64,000 bases of DNA from Sequoia sempervirens (Eukaryota; Streptophyta; Pinopsida; Cupressales; Cupressaceae). Below the pieces are notes generated by a model. That model saw nothing but the letters and a program-made list of their open reading frames with translations. It was not told where the DNA came from and did no database searches. The stretch's first letter is position 1, and every line of letters starts with the position of its first letter. The stretch is taken from contig VDFB02344376.1 of assembly GCA_007258455.2 (NCBI GenBank), positions 62,001 to 126,000 of the forward strand, written 5' to 3'. The position numbers and the translations under genes are program-made. Of this stretch, positions 1 through 9,366 are shown in pieces.

Positions 1-1022
1 CTTTAATTACGCGTGAGAAACATTCCACAAGAATCTATCTCTGATGAGCTGAAATGGTACTCAGTATATGAATGCTGGCAGGAGGTCGGATTGAGACTAA
101 AACATAAACCTTCGAGTCCTACTCCCCGCACCTGCATAGAGTAACATGGACTTAATAACACGAATGTTTTCGTAAATGTAACTGTATCTGTGCTTGAGCT
201 GCCATGCATCCTGAAAACAGCTCTCTGGCTCTAATTTGTGTCCTCGATAGCAGCCCTCTCCTCTTCTTTTTACCATCTCAGTAGTCGGTTTCAAGATTTA
301 TGTTGTGTCTAACCACAGCTGTCCTTGGCAGCAGTCATCTGCTATTCATTTTTACAATCTCAATTCTGAGGCATGTATTATGTCGGACTGCAACCGTATA
401 TATGCTCTTGAAAATTCAATAATAAAGTAAAATGGAAGGTTGTTTTTTAGATCGTGACCAACTCACGTCAAATTTGGCAAATGAGGCGACCTTTTGGAAG
501 CCAGCAAGGGGGATATCTTTCCATTTACCAAATATGATGTTCAAATTTTGTACCACTGGATTTCAATCCCATGACCAAGCGTTGGAGTGCGCCCCTTTAA
601 CTACCAAATTTTTGTTATGGTAATTGCATCTATGTAGACTTTCACCTGACAGCAGAAGTTGCCATATGGCTTTTCCAATGGCAAAAATTCCTGGATCTGT
701 TAATGGATCATTCAGGAAACTGGTCTTGTGGAGGGGACTATCAGAATTTCTCAACGTGTGCTGCTGATTGAAACTCAGAGTAGTATAGTGAAATGATCCC
801 ATATGAAATGAATTTTATATCTCTATGCAGCAATTACTGAGGAGTCATGCACAAAAAACTTGTTATAGCTCATCTTCTTGCATTCAAAAATTTTAACAAA
901 AAAGTCACCACGCTTTACAGCTTCATAGAGTATTGAATTAGGTGCTGCAGATTCAATTTTAAAATTGTCACAGCATTACAATTATTGTAGAATGTAATCC
1001 CACCAATTTATAAAGTGAATTG
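1..1022. other. Non-coding flank, no gene recognised
   Basis: I see no convincing coding segment in this stretch on either strand; the open frames are short and resemble no family I know. It ends at the left edge of a copia element. A weak tRNA-derived SINE-like block at about 430-640 is listed separately. It may be intron of the acyl-activating enzyme gene that continues at 12189, because the 5' exons of that gene are not visible anywhere in the window. Confidence 0.5.
430..640 (-). repeat. Possible tRNA-derived SINE remnant
   Basis: Read on the minus strand, a segment near 620-560 has a TAGTTAAAGGGG A-box-like block, a CGCACTCCAACGCTTGG middle and a GGGATTGAAATCC B-box-like block, in the order and spacing of tRNA-derived SINE heads. 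The downstream end on the minus strand runs into an A-rich stretch (T-rich at 439-448 on plus). No clean target-site duplication was found, so this is a suggestion based on motif order only. Confidence 0.35.
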
Positions 1023-1322
1023 TGTTGAGTAATTAAAACAGAAATAAAAACCAGAACAGCAATCGAGAAAACAGAAATAACAGAACACACACACACAAAA
1101 GTGTAAACTGACAAATAGAGTTACGTGGTTCACCAATGTATGGCTGCATCCACAGGAAAAGCAAGGAAATATCTCTTATTACTTGCAGCACGAAATACAA
1201 AGTTTCATCAATCAATATAAGTGATTGAGAACCAAAAATATAATGCACTCTTCAGGGCAGACATAGAGTCAAGAGAAGGGCGAAGTTGGAAAGACAGTGA
1301 TGGTTGGACTTCACAACCAACA
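1023..1322 (-). repeat. 3' LTR of copia element (minus strand)
   Basis: This is a 300-bp LTR with TG..CA ends. It contains a CA-rich microsatellite at about 1085-1097 shared with the partner LTR. It aligns along its whole length to 5979-6200 plus 7064-7154, the partner LTR once the inserted element is removed. Confidence 0.87.
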
Positions 1323-1389
1323 ATCTCTCACTTGAAGTCCAAACCACACTGCAACGTACAAAGAGGTCCCCACTTTTCTGAGCTTATTG

Positions 1390-2462
1390 TCACTTGTTTA
1401 CCAGACCAAGAGAAGCTCTACATAACTCTAGCTTCTCTTGTGGAACAGGTTTGGTGAATGCAGTTGCAGGATTCAAATCAGTGTGTATCTTCTCCAACTT
1501 CAGCTTGCCCTCTTCAAGAACACTCCAGATGAAATGATATTGAAGCTCTATGTGCTTAGTGCGAGAATGAAAGGCTGGATTTTTCGCCAAAGGAATTGCA
1601 CTTTTGCTATCACTAAACAAAGCGAAAACTTGCTATTTACAACCCAATTCACTCAATAAATGATGCAACCACAACGTCTCCTTAGCTCCTTGGGTGATTG
1701 CAATGTATTCCGCTTCGGTAGTAGAGAGAGCTACCACTTGTTGCAATCTGGAAGCCCAACTGATCACTTCCCCTACAAATGTGAACACATAACTAGTGGT
1801 AGATTTCCTTTTGTCCAAATCACCAGCCATTTCAAAGTCAACATAACCTTGCAATTGTGCATCTTTTCCTTTGAACCTCAAAACATGATATGATTTTCCC
1901 TTGAGGTATCTCATAATCCACTTTACTGCTTGCCAATGAGTCTTACCTAGATTACTCACATACCTGCTGACCACTCTCACTGCATGAGCAATGTCAGGTC
2001 TTGTGCAGACCATTGCGTACACAAGGCTCCCAACAATAGGGAAGTAACGAACTCCTTTCATATATTCTTTTTCTTCTTGCGTCTTAGAACACAACTCGGT
2101 GTGCTTATAGCCTTAGCACCCTTCGTGCTAAACCTGTCCAAAACCTTGTCAATATACTTTTCTTGTGACAATTTCAATTCTCTTTTTTGTCTATCTCTGA
2201 TGATTATCATTCCAAGAATTTTCTTGGCAACTCCCAAATCCTTCATCAAAAACTTGTTAACCAATTGTTGTTTCAGCTTGCTAACAACATTCATGCTAGT
2301 TTCGGTCACTAGCATATCATCAACATATAGTAACAGTAACACAAATTCACGATTCTCCAAAACCTTGTAATAAACACATGCATCAAATTCACACCTGGAG
2401 AAATTTTTCTCACCCATGAAGGAATCAAACTTGAGGAACCATTGTTGTGGAGCTTGTTTCAA
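1390..2462 (-). pseudogene. Copia reverse transcriptase (C-terminal part) and RNase H remnant
   Basis: Three overlapping minus-strand frames together cover the 3' half of a copia polyprotein. 2462-2058 starts at the KQAPQQW motif and contains the catalytic YVDD of reverse transcriptase. 2094-1633 carries the connection (VGSLVYAMVCTRPDI) and RNase H, with the STTEAEY signature and a GYVDFEMAGD stretch in place of the usual YxDADWAGD. 1620-1390 is the RNase H tail (SDSKSAIPLAKNP, TKHIELQYHFI). Frame shifts separate the pieces, and one stop replaces the Tyr of SLYGLKQAP just upstream. The copia family assignment is secure; the copy is not functional. Confidence 0.9.
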
Positions 2463-2480
2463 CCCTTACAAGCTATGTTT

Positions 2481-5163
2481 TGTAATGTCCTCTTTTGGGA
2501 AATTCCTAATTTTAGGCCTGCAAAACAATAATAATCACTAAAAACTGATATTAGTAATAACAAGTATCAACTTTACAGTTATATTGAAATTGATACATAA
2601 AATATTATAATATTGAGAGCAATACATCATAGCTAAACATCATTAATATTTGAATTCAAAATATCTTAACATCATTAATGATTATTCCAAGGCATATTCC
2701 TATAACCAATCATATTAGGAATTCGTTAGAAATGTTCGCAAATCGCAATCTCAAGGATGGTTGTCCTTGTATTGCGAGAGCATGGGTGGATCCTAGTCAA
2801 TACACCTTGGGGTGGCATACTTGAGGAGTCCTTTAAGCCCAGGAGCACTCATTCACCTCACAACCCATAAATAGGGTAGGATCTCAAGTCCACTCCATCC
2901 CTCAGTCCACCTTGGAGGCGCACCGTCCTCCTTGATCAAGCCCAAGAGCACTCATTCACCTTCCAACCCATGATCATGGCAAGATCTCCAATCCATCCAT
3001 CTCGGGGTGGCGTGCTTGATAAGATGCATGAAGATTGCCTTCCTCAACAAGTGTAGGAGCACTCATACGCCTCTCAGTCCATAGGGCTGCATCTCGGTGG
3101 CGTGCTTGATGAAGGAAATGACAATACTTCACCTCTCGTGGACTCAAAAGGCTGGCTGTCCTTCCTATTTGCAAGCCATTTCTAATAGATTCAAAAATAG
3201 ATTGCTAAAGGAACTTGCTATATTACTTTGTAATAAAATATTGAAATATTCCGAGCCAAATTTTTTCGTTTTTCAAATTACAAATTACAAGCATGCACCC
3301 GTTAAGGTTAGATAGATAAACCGAAACGTGCAAGAAAGCAACCCTAACCAGAATGGCACCGCTGAGGGTGAGCATTGGTCAGAGGGTCTTCTAATCTATT
3401 TGCAGAAAGGAACTCAACGTCAAGTATGTGCTACCCAATCCGATGCGGAGTGAGGGGCGACCATATGACGGAGTAAGTACAGAACTACTGCTTGAAAGAA
3501 AATGCTGAAAGCTAAAGACTCTCAACACCCAGGATGTGCTTTCTAACCCAGAATGGGATAGTAGCGACCATAGGGCGGAGATAGATTACATTCAATTATC
3601 AAAATGCTGAAAGAGAAAACATTACAATCTGACTGAGCAAGAATCTAAGACCGACAGTACTACTGCCAGTATACAATTTGGAAGAAGGCAACTTGCTATC
3701 AAATTACAACCAGCAATTATGAAGTTTACAATAACATTTAATAAGTTCCTTTGCTGAGAAATGAAGCTGAGAATTGAAGTTAGAAATGAAGATATTAATT
3801 AAAGATCCAACCTCGTTTCGCTCTTGATCATCCACTATGCAATGTGCCACAAGATTTAAGATTCCTTCACACTTGTCCAAGGACAAATACAGATTCCTTC
3901 AATCTGGTCGACAGGCCTGTGTTTCTTCATAAACCAGCACTTAGAAATCCCTTGAAAAACTCGAATCACCTTCAAAACTCAATCAGATCACTCTAATATT
4001 GAATGCAAAGCTAAATAGGATGATGGCACATAGATTAGGAACAAGAAACAGTACCAAACATCAGCTTATATTTAAAGACACGAATTCCAAGAAACAGCAG
4101 ATGGTACGGCCCAGGTACAGGGGCGATTTCAATTATAAAATCTGACAGTGCTCAATAAAATCTGAACTCTTGCATAAATGGACGCCTAGCCTATAACAAT
4201 GGATTTATGCAACACCCACAATGTATATTTTTGTCTTTTTGGAAATATGAATGAAACACTTGATCTGCTGTAGCTTAAATGCCAAAAATCAGAAAACATC
4301 TAACATGCAAGATCGAAAGCTAACAATACTAATGCAGATTACAATGCAATAATTTCAAGAACTCACACTAGACTAACAATCATCACTAGTCGTTGTCTTA
4401 CAAACGAGAAGAGATGCCCAATGGTTAGGAGGTCTTCATCCCTCGAAGTGATCCAGATTCAATCCGGCAGCATAACGGTGTAATTTCCAAGATGATCCCA
4501 ATCATTCACCAAGACTCCTCTTTATAACTTTCAATTGACTTTGCACAACCCTAAAATCAGCTTTTAGGTCAAACTCATCCTCTTCAAGTTTTGGCGTACT
4601 TTCTCCTTCAATACTTTAATAAATGATATTTTAATTAAAACACCATTCTTTGATAAATGCGCCCATCATACCCTGCTTTGACTTTGCAATAATTATAATA
4701 TTCTTTTTAAAGAGGGCGCCACCCTTAATGACCACTTTTTAACACAACGTTAAGTCATTAATTCTAGTGCCAAGGTCAACGTTGAAATATAATAATTAAA
4801 ACGTGACTTTAATTGGAAAGACTTAACTTATTTCTCCGAGAATGCCTTGAAGCCAAAACTGATGAAGTCAACTGATCATATCTGAAACCGGAAGTCAACC
4901 AACCTGTGCTCATCTGGAAACTGCCAAAAATAGAATTTACTAAAAATAGTAAATTCCCAAAAAATACTCTGAATGCTGAGACGAGCATATCACTGCGAAG
5001 CCCTCTGAAAACCCAGAAGGAATCCGCCATTAAAACTATCATCCCTGAGCAAAGACCTCCTCAAAATTAGGAAACCCTAATTTTAACTTCCGACTAGCCT
5101 CCGGGTTCCCAAGGAAAGGCTAACGGTCACTGAAAATGTCAAGATTGAAAAGGGGACATTACA
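2481..5163. repeat. Putative solo LTR with 10-bp inverted ends
   Basis: The termini TGTAATGTCC and GGACATTACA are exact inverted repeats. The body is non-coding; the short open frames in it match no known domain. It carries a repeated 'scheduled list' style block near 2780-3130, in which short phrases such as CACTCATTCACC and GGTGGCGTGCTTGA recur, and a tRNA-like stretch near 4413-4470. The family is unknown to me. Confidence 0.5.
4410..4472 (+). repeat. Possible tRNA-like / SINE head
   Basis: TGCCCAATGGTTAGGAGG looks like a Pol III A box region, and CAGATTCAATCCGG about 30 nt further on looks like a B box. This is the order and spacing of a tRNA-derived SINE head. I could not fold a complete cloverleaf or find target duplications, so confidence is low. 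Confidence 0.33.
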
Positions 5164-5723
5164 AATATCCTTGTGCCATTATGGTAGATTTGCTTACAAT
5201 GGCTATTCCTAATTTATATTCTAAGATTATCTTTTAAACTTACTTCCCAATAATATTTTTGATGATAACATATTTATATCAAGAGATATCTTATATTTCA
5301 ATTCCTTTTTTTTGTCTCTTTTCAATCTCCTACACTTGATGCCTCTCCCCACTCATTTGTCCTCCCTTTTATATCTCCCATGGTGAGGAGAGTCACATTC
5401 CTTTATTGGCTATCCCAACAAGGGATGCATCCTTTCACCCAAGTATTGTCCTTAAACTCTATTAATTATTAATTATAGGTTTCTTTATGGAGTCGTTGCA
5501 ATAACAATCCTCTTTTATTAATTTCTATCGACCCCCCTTTGAATTGTCACTTTCTTTGGTCAACGATTAATGATTTAAGACAAGTTGCTATTTATGGTGG
5601 GGGCATGACACATTTCAATCTGCAAACTAGATTCTCTTGTCCTTCTTATTCAAAACCTTATGGTTGCTGCATATACAATTCTTCTTCCAAATCACTGTGG
5701 AGAAACATTGTCTTGACATCAAG

Positions 5724-5969
5724 CTACTCCAATTCAAGGTCATAGGCAACTACTAAGCCCAAAACTGCTCGGATGGAAGTCATTTTTACTACAGGTGAAA
5801 TTCTTTTTATGAAATCAACACCCTTTTGCTGGGCATATCCTTTGACCACTAATCTAGTCTTGTATCGCTTCTTTCCACCATCTTCTTCTTTCACCTTGTA
5901 TATCCACTTGTTTTTCAAAGCTTTACGAATTGGAGGAAGAGATACCAAATCCCATGTGCGATTTGTCAT
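5724..5969 (-). pseudogene. Copia reverse transcriptase, N-terminal part
   Basis: The minus-strand frame shows the start of the copia RVT_2 domain: NRTWDLVSLPP, KNKWIYKVKEEDGGKKRYK, RLVVKGYAQQKGVDF, SPVVKMTSIRAVLGLV. It continues past an in-frame stop as LDVKTMFLHSDLEEELYM up to VCRLK, where the composite insertion begins. Together with 1390-2462 it is one split RT gene. It sits immediately inside the 5' LTR, so everything upstream in the polyprotein has been deleted. Confidence 0.9.
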
Positions 5970-5978
5970 CAGTGAACT

Positions 5979-7154
5979 TGTTGAGTAATTAAAACAAAAT
6001 TAAAAACCAGAACAACAATCAAGAAAACAAAAACAACAGAACACACACACACACACAAAAGTGTACACTGACAAATAGAGTTATGTGGTTCACCAATGTA
6101 TGGTTACATCCATGGGAAAAACAGGGCAATATCTCTTATTACTTGCAGCAGCGAAATACAAAGTTTCATCAATCAATACAAGTGATTGAGAACCAAAAAT
6201 CAGTGGTAGACAGGGACGCATCCCCCACCCTTTTGCCCCCCGTACCGTACCTGGGACATTTCAAGGACGGGGGACGCCTTGGGGATGTTTCTCAAGCGTC
6301 CCCAAAAAGTTTCCTTTTTTTGGAATGTCCCCAATTGGCAGGAACATCCCAGGGACGGCAAGGGGATGGCTGGCTGTCCTGTCCCCTTTTTTCCAGCAAG
6401 TTTTTACAAAAAGAAAAACTCTAAAATTAAAAATGCTTTTTTTTTTATTGTTTCTAAGTGGACCCCACACCCTCCCAAGCCTAAAATGAAAAAAAAGACT
6501 TGCTTTCAAAGCCATTTGAGTTAATTTTTACATTCCAAAAAAAAAATTGCAGCTAAGAGGAAAGTGGGCAAGAGAAAAATTGGCAGTGACTCAGACTCAG
6601 AGTCTGATTTTGATGCAATGTTGGTAGATGTCAAGTAGAGGCAGACATCATACTTTCTGTTACTATGGTTTGGACATTTGTGACTTTGTCATTTTGACAT
6701 TTGTAGTGCAAACTTGTAGCCTTTGGGCATTTTATTTTTAAAATTTTATATCATATGCACATTGATTGTTTGACATGAATTATGGAAGCAATTAAGTAGT
6801 TGTAGGATTAATTTGTTCGACTCTATAATGTATATGTCAATATGATTGGTGATTACATTTGCAACTTTATCAATGTTAATTGTTATGATTATCATTACTC
6901 ATATGAATATCTGAAATTTCCCTATATTTTTAAAAAAATATATATATATATATATATATATAGCCGTCCCCCCATCCCCAAAAATCCCCCAAAAGAATGC
7001 CGTCCCCGAAACACATCCCGCCGTTCCGCTGTCCCCCCGTACTGGAAACTTGGTGGAACATATCCAAAAATATAATGCACTCTTCAAGGCAGATGAAGAG
7101 TCAAGAGAAGGGGGAAGTTGGAAAGACAGTGATGGTTGGCCTTCACAACCAACA
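5979..7154 (-). repeat. 5' LTR of copia element, interrupted by a hAT-type element
   Basis: The two outer pieces, 5979-6200 and 7064-7154, together match the other LTR (1023-1322). The break falls inside a CCAAAAAT sequence that is now present twice. The right end CTTCACAACCAACA is the same as in the partner LTR. Confidence 0.87.
6201..7063. mobile_element. Non-autonomous hAT-type element, copy 1
   Basis: 863 bp are inserted in a copia LTR and flanked by the perfect 8-bp duplication CCAAAAAT (6193-6200, 7064-7071), the size typical of hAT transposons. The ends are GC-rich with many GTCCCC/GGGGAC words. The right end aligns to that of copy 2 (20449-21414), as does the internal block before the AT run (AAATTTCCCTATATTTTTA). 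A short frame near 6550-6636 reads as a Ser/Asp-rich tail (SDSDSESDFDAMLVD), perhaps the last residues of a lost transposase. A (TA)n run lies at 6941-6961. Confidence 0.8.
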
Positions 7155-9015
7155 CATTGATGATTGTTTGTTGCATTTTCTTCTGCTTATGAATTCAAGC
7201 TTATGGTGAGAAGTAATCTGCTTTAGTTAACACATAAAGCTCAAGGAAGAGGGGAGGAGTGCAGGTTTACCCATCTGTACTATTTCAGTGATGAAAGAAG
7301 CTCTAAAAGAGCAGGGACAGAACAGTTATCTGCATCATGTTTCATACCGTGAACTCTTGAGCTGAGTTAGTTTATTCTCTCAAATGGAGATTTGCACATA
7401 AAATTTTCCTCAAAGATTTAATCTAAAAAAGATTTATGTAAGGTTATTTCAGCTCGGTAGACAAGGCAAAGGATATTCTGCAAAGAGATTGCAACTAAAA
7501 TTGATTACTGGGCCTTAGTTGATGCAAAAAAGTAGTTGTACAGTTTGTAGGCCATTTTTATGGCACATTTTTATATTTTCTGAGGCTTCAGAAACTTTCT
7601 AGATGAGCTTCTTCACCCTTTAGTTGATCTATAAAACTAAGACAGATATTCAGTACCATAGTTCATCACATCACAGATTAACTTGGAAGAGGACTGTAAA
7701 TATGAACACAAAGGCAACAAAATGATCCATAAATATGAAGACAACAGATTTACCTTGGAAAAACACACGAATGGAAAAAATCCAGCAAGAGTGAGGTCTA
7801 ATGGCCTCCTCACCCATTATTTCCATAACTGAAATTACTGTATAGGCCTCATAAGGGGCATGCATCCAGCCTAGACAACAATAAGTTCAATCCCCAAGAT
7901 CTATGCTGACTCTCAAAGACACTCTCTTCTGCTCACTACAGTTTGTACAAAACTGAAAACATATTCAAAAGATAACAACTAAGCATCTTATACAAATGGC
8001 CTCTAAAACAGATTTCTAATCTTCTTACGAGCTTCTTGGACCTTCCCAGCTAGTTCCTTGGGCTCACATAAAATCTTCCTCAACCTCCATGATTGTTGGG
8101 CCTTCCACAAACCTCTAACGAACATTGGATGCACAACTGTCTTCCTCTAATGCTCTCCCCCTTGTCTGTTTTCTCCTCCTTTATGCTTCATGGCATTTGA
8201 AACAAATATATAAACTTGAGCTAAGCCAAAAGAAACTGAATAGTCGAAGGAAATGGTTGAACTGAGGGATTTGAAATGCTAACAAATGTTTTTTGTTGCA
8301 TGACAAAACCGTAAGAGGAAATTCTGATGTCAAATAATACAGTTCACAGTCTGCCAAAAATAGTGGATTCCACTCAAGTCCTAGGTGCCATCTTTCAGCA
8401 GTTCAAGACTATTCATTTGTGCAGCAATCAAAGAACTATCTTTAGAAGAATTTATCCTCAGTTTTGAAGTTCCATTTTACAGCTATTTATAGGAGTATTA
8501 TTTAGAAGGTTTAAGTCAGTTTTGGGTCACTGAGTTAAGAGACTATTTTTATGTTTTTTATGTTTTTAAGTTTATTGCTGATTTTAGTTATAGATAGTCA
8601 CTATTTTTTAATGCAGTTCTTTTATAGTTTAGTGTCTGATATTTTTTTAAGTCTTATTGCTATTTTTGGCGTTGCCCATTTTTGAGTTTCAATTACTATT
8701 TTAAAAGGGCCTGATCTGCAGTTTAATAAAGCGCCCAGCATGCATGCTAATTGTATTTTGGTGGAGTAAACTTTTTAAAACAGTTGCCCAGTTTGCTGTG
8801 TTTTTTGTATGAGACAATTCAAATTTTTTATATTGTTTTAATTTTCTGCTGTATGTCCAGCTACAGTTCGATCATGGTTTTTTATTTCTGCCATAAGTGT
8901 ATTGAATGGTAAATATTATGCTGTGAGTAATTGTTTTCTGTTGCTGCAAGTAAGTGTTTTTTAAAATAATTTATTAACAATCTGCCACTATCACTTATAT
9001 AAATGCTGCTGTCAA
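7155..9015. other. Non-coding, no feature recognised
   Basis: This stretch has AT-rich to mixed composition. No coding frame resembles a known protein, and no terminal repeats or RNA gene were recognised. It is probably intron of the acyl-activating enzyme gene or its 5' flank. Confidence 0.5.
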
Positions 9016-9030
9016 TTTTAAACTTTTCAT

Positions 9031-9101
9031 GGACCAGCTAGGAGTCAAACCTAGGAGCTCCCATTTTCTGCTTGGATGCTCTACCACTGAGCTACTGGCC
9101 C
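9031..9101 (-). ncRNA. tRNA-like unit in left LTR of miniature element
   Basis: On the minus strand, 71 nt fold as a tRNA-like cloverleaf. The acceptor is GGGCCAG with CTGGTCC (one G-U). The D arm is GCTC-AGTGGTA-GAGC. The anticodon-arm stem is shortened (TCCA/TGGG) with an enlarged loop, and the T arm is CTAGG-TTTGACT-CCTAG. A box (TAGCTCAGTGG) and B box (GGTTTGACTCC) are near consensus. The distorted anticodon arm argues against a working tRNA, so I call it tRNA-like. Confidence 0.72.
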
Positions 9102-9246
9102 TCTTGGTGACTGGTCCATCTTTGGTTCAAGTGTGGCTCATTTTCTAACACCCTCGCTTGAGCTACACTGCATGCTCAGAGATCCTAGCTTGCCCTGACT
9201 CTGCTGACCTGGGCTCTAATTACTAATACCATGTTAAAGTTTTCAT

Positions 9247-9317
9247 GGACCAGCTAGGAGTTGAACCTAGGAGATCCCATTTGCTGCTGGGGTGCTCTAC
9301 CACTGAGCTACCAGTCC
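9247..9317 (-). ncRNA. tRNA-like unit in right LTR of miniature element
   Basis: This is the same 71-nt fold as in the partner LTR. The acceptor is GGACTGG with CTGGTCC. The three differences from the other copy in the acceptor 5' half (positions 3, 5, 6) all keep pairing as Watson-Crick or G-U. The D arm is identical, and the T-arm stem is identical with changes only in the loop. The B box is GGTTCAACTCC. Confidence 0.72.
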
Positions 9318-9366
9318 TGTTGGTGACTGGTACATCTTTGGTTTGGGTATGGCTCATTTTCCAACA

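Larger units (their letters stand above)
2481..5612. mobile_element. Composite insertion splitting the copia RT
   Basis: The RT reading frame stops at VCRLK (minus strand, about 5613) and resumes at KHSLxGLKQAP (about 2480), so all of 2481-5612 is inserted DNA. It has two parts. 2481-5163 begins TGTAATGTCC and ends GGACATTACA, perfect 10-bp inverted ends of TG..CA type, 2683 bp, probably a solo LTR or LTR derivative. 5164-5612 ends GGGGGCATGACACA, which resembles the end of another LTR. No clean 5-bp duplication flanks either part, so a later rearrangement is likely. Confidence 0.6.
1023..7154 (-). mobile_element. Ty1/copia LTR retrotransposon, degenerate, with nested insertions
   Basis: The element runs on the minus strand. 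Its two LTRs are 1023-1322 and 5979-7154 (the latter interrupted by a hAT-type element), both beginning TGTTGAGTAATT and ending CCAACA on plus. The flanks are AATTG on the left and CATTG on the right, a 5-bp target duplication with one change. The inside keeps only part of reverse transcriptase and RNase H, with YVDD and the RNase H core recognisable. The 5' LTR abuts the RT start directly: primer-binding site, gag, protease and integrase are deleted. A 3.1-kb insertion (2481-5612) splits RT, and internal stops confirm it is dead. Confidence 0.88.
9016..9366 (-). mobile_element. Miniature LTR retrotransposon (TRIM/SMART type) with tRNA-like LTRs
   Basis: Two 135-bp direct repeats (9016-9150 and 9232-9366) enclose 81 bp. 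The whole is flanked by a perfect 5-bp duplication GTCAA (9011-9015, 9367-9371). On the minus strand the LTRs start TGTT and the right one ends TTTAACA; the start of the left plus-strand copy has lost its TG. Directly after the 5' LTR (minus strand) is TGGTATTAG, then AGAGCCCAGG after a 7-nt interruption: a primer-binding site of initiator-Met type. Directly before the 3' LTR is a short purine tract (GCGAGGG). There is no coding capacity. By direct comparison I count 18 differences in 135 positions between the LTRs. Confidence 0.86.

Noticed and set aside
97..294. Small minus-strand ORF at the left edge
   Set aside because: 65 residues without recognisable domain or splice context; no better than chance.
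9031..9101. A genuine tRNA gene on the minus strand
   Set aside because: The anticodon stem is shortened, the loop is enlarged, there is no T at position 33, and the unit lies inside a duplicated LTR with target-site duplications. It is called tRNA-like instead.
9016..9366. A tandem pair of SINEs
   Set aside because: TG..CA-type repeat ends, a primer-binding site directly after one repeat, a purine tract before the other and a 5-bp duplication fit an LTR element. There is no A-rich tail.
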